DNA of 64,000 nucleotides, taken from the NCBI GenBank assembly GCA_016800925.1, contig JABCPU010000281.1, positions 25,466-89,465 on the forward strand. The letters are read 5' to 3'. This DNA is from Suillus spraguei. Its lineage: Eukaryota > Basidiomycota > Agaricomycetes > Boletales > Suillaceae. Under the pieces are notes generated by a model. The model was not told where the DNA came from. It saw only the letters and a list, made by a program, of their open reading frames with translations, and searched no databases. Position numbers and translations under genes: made by a program. This document shows, piece after piece, positions 23,113 to 34,070 of the stretch. The number at the start of each line of letters is the position of its first letter. Position 1 is the first letter of the stretch.

Positions 23113-25882
23113 TATGATTCCACTGTCAACATTGCACAGAAAATTCACAAGGGCAAGGTCCATCTCAGCAAGGAACTCACCATCATTGGTGTCTTGTGTT
23201 TTGGCGAGGATGGGATATACCCTGTCTTAGCTGCACCTACATGCAAGATGGAAGATGCTAGTGACATGGAGATCATCCTTGCCCTGACTGTTGATCAGTG
23301 GAATGCGAGTAGTGCAGTCGCATTAGTTGGACCGGCCTGGTCTTTTGCCACTGACAGTGATGCAACCCAGCATGCAGCAGGACATAGATTATTTGTCAAG
23401 ACCCTTCTTCCTCTGGACTCGACTCTCTATGGCATGCTGATCAACATGCCTGGACTCAACTTATTCACTGGCACAGGTGAAATGACACTCAACTTTGATT
23501 TCAAGCATGTCTTCAAATGTGAGTTGTTTTTTCTTCTCAAATCAATATCGGCTGATCTTTATATTAATCTAGGTATATGCACACTCATCCGGTCACTTGC
23601 AGGCATTGTTCTTAACAATGGCCGTGTCATAAATTCAATGATGCTTGCACAATATCTTTCGTGGTTGCCTGCATATGACAAGCAGGCGGTAACGAAGCTC
23701 CTCCATCCAGATGACCCTCAAGATGTTCCTCGCACAGTTGAACTCATGCTCGCAGTAATTGAGTTCTCCAACTCTCAGCATGCCCTCATCAGTGATTCAT
23801 TTTCTGTTGATGTTGATACTCGTGCCGACCTCACTTCAATCTCTCTTCTCAGCGCACTGCTTCAAGCCACCCTTACTCCTTTCATCAACATGAATATCTC
23901 GTTGTCCCAGAAATTCAAACACCTAAGCCACTATGCACACCTCGTTTTCGCATTTTTCCATGCTCACCGCTGCTCCTTCATGTTATACCAACTATACTAT
24001 GATACACAGACCATGGTCAAGAACACTTTCTTCTGCCTTGCCAAGCAATAATCACTTGACCCATATGCTCCCTTCTTCCTTGGTGATGTCGGAGATGATC
24101 CACTGGAGATCTTGTTTGGATGCACATGTATGATTGGTGGGCACAATTCTGCATGTTCATATGCACAAGCTCTTGATTGCCTCGGTGCTGCAAAGGATAT
24201 TGATGGCATATTCAAACACCATTCTGAGCTTGACCCAGGTCATCACCAAATAAAGCTCATGCAACCCTTAATGGTGTCTCTTGCATATCCATCAACATTG
24301 CAGTCATGAAGGTGCCAAGGAGCACTGCAAAGATTACTGGACAGCTGCTCACTGTCATTTCAACTCACCCTTTGCCTGACATCCCACAGTCATTCCTGTG
24401 GGACGGAGGATACATGACAGCTTGCTCAATTATTCAAGGTACCAATGAGTCCACAGCACGGATTGTCATTGTAACTGTACCCTGGTGCTCTTGTTGAGCC
24501 AGTCAACCCCAAACCCACTTTCATCTGACTGTGAGACGACATGAATAGTGACGAATTCTGTCAAGTAAATGGTGGACAAAGCACTTGGCAGATTTCTTGT
24601 GAAGCTCTGCAGGCAGCATGTGATCTTCTCTGGGCCAAAGCTGTTGAAATCAAGGTGACAGAGAAGACTATCACAGCTGTGACTCCATCAGATGTGAAGG
24701 AATTTCCTTATCAACTGTCAGATGGTAAGTACTATCAAATACTGTGTCTGTGTGAATTCTTTCTGATATTATTCTCAGATACTCCTGCCATTCTATCTGT
24801 TGAGGCAAGCAACCAGCTTTGTGCATCCGAAGGCAAAACAATTTCAATTTGTCCACTGTGCGAGACGAAGGTTTCTAACATGCGCTACCACATGGGCTTA
24901 CATATTCTGCGTGCATTAAACAATGTCTCTGAAGATATCAACATAAAACAAACAGTATGTCATTTAAACCCTCTCATTCTCCTTGTTAACAGTGTCCTCC
25001 AGGTCAGTGACATATCTCCATGCAGTTTCTGTGGGCGTTCAGGACATCCTGATTGTGGCATTACTATCACCATAAAAAACATGGCTACTGGCAATACACC
25101 GACATGGAATACAAAGTGTATCTACCAGCATGGATTCTGGTATGTGTTTGCAGAGCAAGGTTCAAAGAATAAACCCATTCGCAATGTACCTTTGAAGTGT
25201 GAGTTGTGTCACCCAATCCTCCCTCCTGAACCCGGCAAATCATTGCGAAGGGTAGCAGTTGTTGCCATCAATGCTATCTGGCATTACAATATGGTTGAAC
25301 ATATTCTCAATGAACATGAGGAGTACTTCATACCTGGATGCAGAGCAGGCAGCATCCCTGTACCGACAGGTGTGTTGAGGGCTATGCAACTTACTGAACT
25401 TGAGCAGGCCAGCGCAAACATTCCAAGGGAGAAATGGCAGTCGTTCAGCATACCTGGAGATGGACATGACAAGGAGAATGCGGTCCCATCCACTTCTCAT
25501 GCATCCAAACACTCTGCCCCATCTACCACGGTACCCTGGGCTTCCAAAAAGACTCGAACAAATCTTGCAAATGTTCATGCTGCTGTTTTATTGTGCACTT
25601 GACCTCAGGACATAGATTTTGCTTGTCATTGCCTGTCTTTATGCTTGTTACTTGTTACTTGTACTGTCATATGTGCTGCTACACTTTGTTACTGCTTACA
25701 CATTCATGCATGCATGCTACACATTGTATTCTATGCTCGTTGCACTTTGGTACCACTGGATGACTACTTAATATGAATAAATTAAGTGATCAGTCATGCT
25801 GTCATCATGCAGTCACAGTAGGCATAGGCATCTTCGAAGTTTCTGAGGTTAGTGTCTTGAACTTCTCAATTGCACACCTCTT

Positions 25883-27341
25883 GCATTCAGCCATGCCAAT
25901 GTGCTGCAAGACAGTGTCTATATTGGTGCTGCCTAAGTGTGATTTTGCATGCCTTGCAATTGTGCTGAATCTCGATGTTGAGGATGGACTTTGCCTCTCC
26001 TAGATTATGCATCTTGAATTGCACTGAGAGCTTGCATTTAATTGAGTCCATGAAGGCACACATAGATACAGCAAGTAGCAGGTCATCAACATAGACAACT
26101 AGGAAACAGACTTGCCCTTTTTCGCGAAGAATGTACAGGCACATTACTACATCTAAGGGCATAAAGCCTATCTCACCAAGTTTGTGATCAAGTGTCCTGT
26201 TCCAGGTGCGCCCTGATTGCTTCAGACCATACAGTAAGCGCTTCAATTTCCAGCAGTACCCTGGTTGGATTGGAATGCCTTTGGGTGGAAGTAGGTAGAG
26301 CTGCTCTTCCAATTTGCCATTTAAATATGCTGTGGAGACATCCATCTGATCAAGTTCAAGGTCATGTTTTGCAGCTAATGACATGATTATGCGAATGGAC
26401 TCCAGGTTTGTGACAGGTGTGAAAACTTCCTGGTAGTCCACACCCTCGCACTGCATGAAACTGCACACAACTATGTGGAGTTCATAGTGATCGACATTAC
26501 CGTTTTTATCAAGTTTGATGCAAAAAACAGGCTTGGAGGTGATGGGCTTGACACCTTCAGGAATTGGTACTGTTTCATGAACCTGATTTGAGTTCAGACT
26601 TAATAATTCCTCCTCCAGGGCAGAGCACCACAGATGTCCATCTGCATGGGCAAAAGCTTCCGGCAGTGACTGTGGGAGGTCGTGTTCAGTGGGACCTGTT
26701 GTACCTATGCCTGCAAAGTGTATGTGGTGATCATCTTGATCTTTAACAGATTGTTGGGGAAATTTGGTACACTCAGGAAGTGATTCTGGGTCTGCTGTGG
26801 GTTGCCCCTCATGGTGCTGCTGCTTCTCATCAAGCACATGCTGGTAATCCCAGTTCTTGTCAGCTGGGCAACAGTCATGCACACTGCGCCTAACTCCTCT
26901 AATAATTTGGGCAGGTGTGCACATGCACAGTGGTGAGCATGAGCACACTGGCAAATGCACCTGCACTTGGAGCGTCTCTTACAGTACAGACATAGGCGGA
27001 TTGTGCAGAGCGACAGGTTTTCCAGTTTCTTAGTTAGTTCTTCTAGCTTGTCTGGATGTGCATTTGGCAGGTGTGGTAGTACGCCAGGTTCCAGTGGAGT
27101 TTGCGCACTTTCTAAGGGATTTGCATCCTCCTCCTCATCAGATACAGATACATCAGGGCAATGGTGCTGGAGTGGGAACAAACCCTCCCACTGTTGTCCA
27201 GCAGAGTGCACAAGCCAAGATGCCAGGTCAACATCAGAAATCTGATCAGTTTCATTGAAGGTGACGTGTCTGCTTGAGAATACTGTGTGCTGCACTAGGT
27301 CCATGAGTTTGTATGCTGTCTTCTTAGAATACGAAAAACAG
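25883..27341 (-). pseudogene. Ty1/copia pol, integrase tail and reverse transcriptase (5' truncated)
   Basis: The minus-strand sequence begins with the end of integrase (KTAYKLMD...VFSSRHVTFNE, 27310-27240). A low-complexity linker rich in Cys/His follows, then RT: AFAHADGHLWCSALEEEL, VFCIKLDKNGNVDHY, GVDYQEVFTPVTNLESIRI, LDQMDVSTAYLNGKLEE, WKLKRLLYGLKQSGRTW and the catalytic VVYVDDLLLA (about 26095-26070). Frameshifts break it near 26960-26705. It ends at the DNA transposon's target site inside MAEC and continues at 10906. Gag, protease and the integrase core are missing; the sequence right of 27345 is unrelated. Copia is the oldest layer of this nest. Confidence 0.85.
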
Positions 27342-27683
27342 AAAAGTTCACTGAATTTCAATATTCTCCATGGTCAATGGTTGATAACATGGTCGCTCAT
27401 GGGGAAAAGGGCAAACAACTTTTTCTTGTCTTTGTTTGATCAAAGGACAGGGGGATAAAATCAGTAACTGGTGCAATGCAGTGCTTGTGATTTTATAAGA
27501 TGATGTACAGACATATGATGATGATGTGTGATGCTGATATGTCTTGCCACTGTTTACAGGTCGATTGTTGTGAGTATTTGCTCTTGTTGTAGATCAGATT
27601 CATGCCAACTCACCAAAAAGGTCCCTCAATTATAGAGTGCATGTCTGCCTTCAAATGCAGATGAACAAACTCTACAGAATCAT

Positions 27684-30232
27684 GTGACTATGATCAGCAA
27701 ATTTGATGCTGAATGTGAAGCACAGGTGAAGCGCAAAGCCAACAACAGGAAGGCCCTGGAAGAAGCAAGGAAGAAAGGCAAAGATGCTTACACTGCTGAT
27801 CAAGCAAGGATTGCCCTTGAAACACTCACCATCACCAAAGCCAAGAAACAGGAAAAGTTATGCATTGCTGCTGTGAAACAAGCTGAAAAGGTTCATCTTG
27901 CTGCAGAAAAGAAGGTCAAGGCTGCAGAGATACATAAGGGTAAGTAATTTCTTTAAATCTGCGATGCCTGTGTATATCATACATCAGGCTGGTAAAAAGT
28001 AAAAAGTTTCGTCTCAAGTAGTTGAAGATCTATACAAAGGTCAAATCCATCCACCACCCCCTCCCCCAGCTGTACCTTTTATGGGAATGCAAACCCCTAT
28101 ACAATATGAAACTACTGAGCAGACAGGCAACAATGATGATGCGAACATGAAGTTTTCACTGCATCCTGATGATCCACTCAATTTTCTCAAGCTTTCTGCT
28201 TCACTCTGTCTACTAATGAAGCACAAGATCTCCGACAATGACATATCTCAAGCTGACCAACTCATTTGTAAATATGGTACTGAGCTCATTACTGTCATAT
28301 ACCATGCATCTGATCTCAGATCCAACCAGATCTGATCTGGACTACACATCTGAACCTTCCTACTTCTTGCATTCAACTCCACTGTGCATACCTGTGTCTA
28401 TCTCCTTTCAGCAGTTCTCCTGTTCTGGTATTTTGGCTATGTATACTTCCATTTAGCTATGCTTCATCTCCGACTCATGATTTGTGATCCGCTGTACTTA
28501 CTAATAGACTTCTGTTATACTTTGCACATTGACTTTGGACCTGGCTCGTTGTATATCCCATATCAGCTACCTACAGTATATAATCTGCATGTAAACCCCC
28601 ATAGCACCTCAGTTCAAATATCATCTTAGTTCTGCTCATTCTGTCCTCTGGACTTGAGTTCTGTCAACTCTAGTCAAAACTCTGTGACTTAGGATTATCC
28701 CCTGTAGTCTATATCTTCGGCTCTACCTTAGGTAGTCTATCTCCATTGGTTTCTACTTAGGACTCTGTCTGAAACTAGCCTTATACATTGTTCTATACCT
28801 ACATCCAGATATCCTTTGGACGTACCATATACATTACCTCTGGAACATCCAGATGTGATACATGTCTACCTTCAGGACACTTCAGACATGAACATTCATC
28901 TCTGAAATAAAGGGCAATACTCGGGAAAGGGGCACAGCACACAAGCTGAGGCCAAACCCCTTCGGATCTGTTACCTTTTGAGTACAACCTTAACAATTAC
29001 AGTATTTCCCTTGGTGATTCCATTCTGTTTGGTTTGCTAACTGATTGATTAAAATCTAGCTCTATGGATCAAGTGTTATTAAACCTAATCACCACTATGC
29101 TACACATGTTGGTGATTGTGTACAAAACTTTGGACCACTGCATGACTTCTGGACATTCCTTTTCAAATGGCTCAATAAGGTCCTCAAGTCCTTCAAAATA
29201 AATGATCATGTGAACAGAGAACTTGAGATGACATTCTTTCAAGAATTTGAGAGGGTATCTCACATAGAGCAACTGGTGAGTTATATGCCTACATTTTCCT
29301 ATCATCTAAGGCTTGATTCAGACTTACTCTCTTCTTTGCCATCCAAAAGACTCACTACCTTGTGAAGTTGCAGAGATTATTCTTAAGGCTGCAAATGAAG
29401 AGTGTGGAACTGTCACAGGTTTGGCTCAAGAACTGAATGATGTCAGTGCTGATAGTATGTCAATTTCACTTATCAATTTCCACTGCAGTTTCTTGAATGA
29501 TCATTAGGTACTGTGTCATATGTGCTAAGTCCATGACACAAGACAAAAGAAATGTCAACCAAAACTTATCAGCTACTTGCACGCACTCTTTGTTTTTGTT
29601 TCCCTCTTACTCCTGTCCATTGTTGGTCTGACAGGGCCATTGTTTCTCACAGCATCCCTCTTGACCTTATAGCAGTTTTTTTTGACTATGTGATTGTCGA
29701 TGGCAAGCATTATCATGCCTCCAGGATAACAGGCACAAGCAACTCATCCTTTGTCGATGTGGTGATACCTGGCAAGACTCTGGTCCATGCTTATGGTGAA
29801 GTTTTAGAAATATTCCAGTTCATGCAGGATTTTCATGGAGCTGGCCAGTCATTATGGTTTGCTCAAATGTAGTGGTTCAAGCCCTGGACAAGGGAATGTG
29901 TGAAAGTGTGGAATGAATTGTGAGTTCACTATCATCACTTCTCACTTGCAAGGTATTGATTGCTATGGCAAGTGCCTCTGTGAATGTGTATTTATGGGAG
30001 CTTGGGGAGTATCATAATCAGGACACCCAGCTCCCTTCTCTTATCAGCCCTGCATGGATTTACGGCCACTTAGCATTAACTACTGTATCTATTGGTGAAA
30101 GTTGCCAAAAGGTTTGGGCAACAATTGATCTTGCAAAGGTATGTTCATTAATTATGTTGCAGAAAGATTCTGATATTTCTCACAACAATAAAACACATCA
30201 TCTCATGAGAATACAGGGCAAGAAAGTGTGAC
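27684..30232 (+). pseudogene. CACTA-like transposon protein, decayed (gene 1 of a two-gene element)
   Basis: The plus-strand pieces are a lysine-rich coiled-coil N-part (27684-27947), a segment ending ICKYGTELIT (28081-28292), then after a solo LTR PNHHYATHVGDCVQNFGP and HDFWTFLFKWLNKVLKSFK (29087-29210). They are followed by ELEMTFFQEFERVSHIEQL, and 29552-30231 with FFDYVIVDGKHYHASR, HAYGEVLEIFQF, LWFAQM.WFKPW and PAWIYGHLAL. The H..AH/H..FGPLH..W.F.FERLNK pattern recalls the DUF4218-type part of CACTA-like fungal transposases, and HAYGEVLEIFQ the DUF4216-type part. This is from memory. Stops and frameshifts break the gene. It converges with the minus-strand gene ending at 30257. Confidence 0.5.
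28293..28995 (-). mobile_element. solo LTR, family 2, duplication ATTAC
   Basis: It runs from TGTCATATACCATGC to ACAACCTTAACA and is flanked by ATTAC at 28288-28292 and 28996-29000. It is inverted relative to the other copies at 30958, 34071, 59868 and 63044. It has 703 bp and no coding sequence, and it splits the CACTA-like gene. Confidence 0.9.
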
Positions 30233-31506
30233 AAGTATTACACCTTGGGCAGAAACTCACAGCATCAAGTTCTGAGGCTCTATCTCATCATCTGTGCTAT
30301 CCTCACCATGCCACCCATCAAGCTCCTTCATATACTTCCCATCCTCCTTCATCAAGTCCTCTTCCCTCAACCGACTGTAAACCCCTTTCAGCCAGTCAAC
30401 ACTGTCTAGGAAGTTGACTGCTGGATGATCTTGTTGCCACTTTTTGCTTACCATATTCTTGAAAGGTATGGTTTGCTTTCCTGAAGATGGTTCATGGTCG
30501 TTCATATTTGCAGGAGAGATGTCAAAACTTTGTTTGAGGTACGTCTTGGTTCATGTGGTCTTGCACCATTTTTTTGGATGTTGCTCAGGCACTAGCACTG
30601 CTTCATTTTCTAGTTGCTCTTCAGGACCTCCTGCATTACTGGTTGAACCATCCTTTATGCTTTTGAGTGTGAGCCAACGTAAGTAAGTCACATACTTGAA
30701 AAATAAAATTAACTATTGACTTCATCACAGGGAGAAAACTTATGTTCACACTTCGCCATTGATGTCCAACAATCATGTTGGCAGATTTTCATACCTCAGC
30801 TTCCATACATATCTTCCATGCATCATCTGATAGATCATCCTCTGAGTAGGAGAAGATATCTGAAGTGAAATCAGTATCAATCATCACAACAGCACCACAA
30901 TTTCCAGTCTCCTGCTTGTATTTGATAGCAGCTTGGCAATGAGCCTTTGTGGCCTGCTGTTAAGATTGTACTCAATTAAATGGTTAATCTGGAAGGGCTT
31001 GGCCTCAGCTCATGCACTGTGCCCCTTTGTTGAGTATGGTGCCCTTAATTTCTATAGGGTCACGCACGTCCAGATATAGGGACATGAAGTCCGGTGGACT
31101 TCTGGACGTAAGAGTGGGGAAGACTAAAGGCTACCATGGACAAAGTCCAGAGTATAAACAGACAGTATAAAGACTACCTGAAGGTAGAGCCAGAGGTATG
31201 ACTGAGGATGGAGGTCCAAGGTCCAGAGATGGACAAGAGACTAGGCTCAAGTCTGGAAGAGGTTCAGAGGTGGACTAAGTCCAGAGGAATGAGTAGAAAC
31301 TAAGTTGATATTTGAACTGAAGTACTACAGAGATTTACAGGTGGTTTATATACTATAGGTAGTTACGGAAAGATCAGTCAGCACAGTATGAGGCTATGTA
31401 CAAACCATATGCACAGTCTAACAGAACATAAATAAATGAAACTTGGAGATGAAGTGAAGTAACAGATCAGTAAGCAGACACAATACAGAGATAGCTGGAG
31501 AGCCGG

Positions 31507-32628
31507 TGAAACGAAGAAACTAGCACTGGCCTAAGTATAAGCGCAGCGTTAATCCTACTAAAGGCGCGAGTGAGATGTTCGCCCAAGAGGACTGCAGATA
31601 GAAGCAATTCCTTCTAACCAGTCCTCGTTTCACACCTGGACCAATGATCGTGCATCACAAAAATATTCTTGATAATTAATACATACGAACAAGTACATAC
31701 CTGTAGGTTTTGTCTACCATAGGGCATAGCCCCAACAGACAATAAACACTGATTAAATAAAAATAAAAAAATTCCTTCTAAGTTAGTGCAAAGGAAACAA
31801 TGAAGTACTAAAATGGCAGCGAGGATTCTGATTTCCGAGGTTAGCAATGGTAGCGGTATGTCAGCAGTAATAGTGCAGTGTCAGCAGTACATGCCAGTAA
31901 CGATAGCTGCAATGGTTAGCTAGCGAGGGCAGGAACAAAGTTGCTTGGGCGAGATGAAAATGTTATAACTACCAGCGGTGCGGTAGCGTAGTGGCAACTT
32001 CCGTACGAGCGGGAACGTGGATGAGAGAGAAAGCGACCCAGCAAGATCACTGGCTGCGGTCCAGTTATGAGTAGCGAAGTCGAAAGTTGCGCAGTACTTC
32101 GAGCGGTAAAGTTACCGGCGGTTAAATCAATGAGCATGGTTTGAATGGAGAAGAGTTCAAATGCAAATAGATTGCGACTAGCGAGCATTTCTGATACTAA
32201 GTCCTAGTGAAGGGATGTAACGGGAAGTGAGTGACAGTATGTATGTTCAGTCCTTTTTAACATATGCGAGCATGTACGAGATGACTATGTGAGTCCAGTA
32301 GTGAGAAAGAAAATAAATGGGGTACTTAATTATGAGGTGCGCAGCGTGCAGCAGCCCCTTGAGATATAAGGTAAATCCTGCTGTAGGTTTAGTAACGGCG
32401 GAAGCAAGGTAACTATGCACCAATGGATTCTAGACGGAATAGGATGGGACATGAGGGCATTGGCGCGAGGATCCAGTAAGGGTCCGCGGAAGAAGAACAG
32501 TTCCGCGTTAGCGGAGCAAAAAGGCTATTTCGTCGCTATAAGGAAATCCTTCGGTTGCCGCCACAGACGTTAATGAGACGCTTGTCAAAAACAGGGTTTT
32601 GACGCCCAGCATGACTTTTCTTGCTACA
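31507..32628. mobile_element. TG...CA element, family T copy 2 (with retroposed insert)
   Basis: It is collinear with 20145-21107, starting TGAAACGAAGAAACTAGC and ending TTTTCTTGCTACA. Its flanks CCGG (31503-31506) and CTGG (32629-32632) differ by one transition from a perfect 4-bp duplication. It is longer than copy 1 because of the 152-bp insert at 31618-31769. Confidence 0.75.
31618..31769 (+). mobile_element. 152-bp A-tailed retroposed sequence with 12-bp duplication
   Basis: The insert is flanked by AATTCCTTCTAA (31606-31617 and 31770-31781), which is single-copy at the matching site of T copy 1. It ends in AATAAA...aaataaaaataaaaa, a polyadenylation signal plus A-rich tail. This is the signature of target-primed reverse transcription by a LINE, acting on a SINE or a processed transcript. 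No source gene was recognised. Confidence 0.75.
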
Positions 32629-34070
32629 CTGGACTTGTGAATGTACAAACAGAGTTACTACAAATGGAGATGGATTGGGAGATAGAGAGGAGCATAGGTC
32701 CGGACATCTGGATATTGAAGGGAGGAAGCGCAGGATATGCAGGTCCAGACATCTGGACTTCTGAGAAGTCGGATCAGAGATCATGTCCGGATATGAGTAT
32801 ATGACACCTGATCATAAAGGTATGTCAATTATATTTGATAGTCCAGTGACAGTGCAGCTTACATTTTGATGATGGGCATGCTGGCATCCATTATTCTTTT
32901 GTTCTTGTGCTTGTTGTGCTTTCTTAGCATCACTTCGATCACTGACTCGCTTGTGTATATTCCAAAAGTACATTTTCACACAATTGGTAATGATGCCAAG
33001 GTCGAAATCATCACCATCTATCTCCAGTTTCAGGTTCTTATTCTCTCGAAGGCTCTATGGTTTTTGTTATGTGAGTGTTCTGTTGTTTAATTTATTCATA
33101 CCTTCTCATTGTTCCAAACATATTGTGCAATCTCATGGATAAACTTGGCATTCACAGCATTCTCAACCTTCCCCAGCAAGTTTGGATGCCAAATTCTCTT
33201 ATTGTTGTCTGTGACCTTGAATGGCTCCCCATTTAGAAGTGGTTTTACAGTACCAAGTGCCAGTACATGCTCATTCTTCTTCATCATTCATTCAATATCA
33301 CAAAAATCACAGAATAATGGGTGTATAATAGGCTAAGGGAGATGGTAAGCAAAATGACTCTACTTAATGGTTCTGTAGCTTACTTTGAGTAAGACATGTT
33401 CATTGGATACATTCTTTGACCCAGCTTTCTTCTTGCCTGTATTCTTACTCTCACTTGGAGTAATTCAATTGCTTTGACACACATGATGAGTTGCTGGTTT
33501 GATTCTACAAGTTGTTGATTCAAGTTTTCAAGTTTCTGGTTCAAAGTGAGAAGTTGGTTGTTTGTAATGTGTTGCTGATTGATTGACTCTGATAGGTGTT
33601 GGACATCTGCAAGCAGTCATGCAATTGTGGAATTAAGTCCTGGAGGTTGGTCAGGGCTGTCACTGTAACCTTGTGGGTACTGGTGAGCTGGCTGTTCATG
33701 TTGGTTTGGTACTAACAATAATGGTTGATAGCCACTGTGTGGAGTGCCTCCAACCCAGGGCACAGCTGATTCGGCATGCAATGATGAATCAAAGTATGAA
33801 AATGGTGGGCGAGGATTGTGACCATAGTAAGGTGTCCCATTTGAGTTATTATTGAACTGATGCAGTGTGTTCAATCCAGAGTTTGGCTGCCCATGTATGA
33901 GAAATGGGTCATTGTGAGGCAAGGCTGTGTTGTCAACAGGCAGTGGTGACAACTGAGGTGGTCCTGTGTTGTATGGCTGAGGATGATGGTTTTCTTGACT
34001 CACTGGACCAACAGCACCACTGGGATGTCATTAGGTTCCCTGGTTGGCTGGGAACATAGCTGTTGGTTGG

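Larger units (their letters stand above)
11177..25602 (+). pseudogene. transposase-like gene of the 10907-25882 transposon (interrupted, two stops)
   Basis: The coding parts are 11177-12305, 19892-20144, 21108-21536, 23113-about 24300 and 24541-25602, with short introns such as 19971-20019, 23519-23572 and 24725-24778. Splicing across the nested elements is in frame. The N-terminal third has a zinc-binding motif CPECGDWC...H..W....L.NHQGSKKC. The middle has FMIDEI, GGLCWKHSH, VHLSKEL, FATDSDAT and FDFKHVFK. Near 24085 lies GDDPLEILFG...GGHNSACSYAQALD, which resembles the D-x-L-E-x-x-F-G...GG segment carrying the catalytic Glu of P-element/KDZ-type RNase H transposases. The C-terminal exon has paired CxxC/H motifs (CPLCETK, CSFCGRSGH, CELCHP...H). 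Stops at 11720 (TGA) and 24049 (TAA) and a probable frameshift near 24250-24300 mark it as dead. From memory, related agaricomycete proteins are annotated only as hypothetical. Confidence 0.75.
10907..25882 (+). mobile_element. DNA transposon with TIRs and 10-bp target duplication (three nested inserts)
   Basis: Both ends begin AAGAGGTGTGCA(t/a)TTG in inverted orientation (left from 10907, right ending at 25882), and imperfect similarity extends to about 33 bp. GCATTCAGCC occurs directly outside both ends (10897-10906 and 25883-25892). The flanks are the two halves of one copia RT gene, and excision with one duplication gives the uninterrupted copia motif GMAECKPIWTPM. Without the three nested elements the transposon measures about 4,845 bp and carries one plus-strand multi-exon gene. 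A 10-bp duplication is longer than the 8 bp of hAT, P and KDZ-type elements. The encoded protein has features of an RNase H-fold transposase. The superfamily is not assigned. Confidence 0.85.
30958..32806 (+). mobile_element. solo LTR, family 2, containing a T element; duplication CCTGC/CCTGA
   Basis: It begins TGTTAAGATTG and ends GAGTATATGACA, with flanks CCTGC (30953-30957) and CCTGA (32807-32811), one mismatch. The conserved core 'gggcttggcctcag' with 'tgtgcccctt' is shared by all family-2 copies. Subtracting the nested T element leaves about 723 bp. Confidence 0.85.
30257..34003 (-). pseudogene. unidentified protein, gene 2 of the two-gene element (interrupted)
   Basis: The minus-strand gene starts MSQENHHPQPYNTGPPQ at 34003. 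It has a Pro/Gln/Asn-rich N-terminus, a stop codon at 33617 and then an in-frame coiled coil (LLADVQHLSESINQQ, SNQQLIMCVKAIELL). A conserved-looking block follows at 33287-33096 (PFKVTDNNKRIWHPNLL..VENAVNAKFI.EIA..VW), then Ala/Gln/Lys-rich sequence at 33080-32830. After the solo LTR (30958-32806) it continues with TKAHCQAAIKYKQETGN and IDTDFTSDIFSYSEDDLSDDAW (30950-30800) and an acidic C-terminus to 30257. Short introns are likely, and the solo LTR landed in or beside one of them. I do not recognise the family. Its tail-to-tail position with the CACTA-like gene, with about 25 bp between stops, suggests both belong to one transposon. Confidence 0.45.

Noticed and set aside
24541..25602. The C-terminal zinc-motif exon as a separate host gene
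   Set aside because: It lies inside the transposon ends, on the same strand, follows the transposase exons with ordinary introns, and ends about 280 bp before the right inverted repeat.
10907..25882. Helitron or Mutator assignment for the large DNA transposon
   Set aside because: Clear inverted ends and a 10-bp duplication exclude a Helitron. The duplication length would suit Mutator, but no MULE transposase motif was recognised, so the superfamily is left open.
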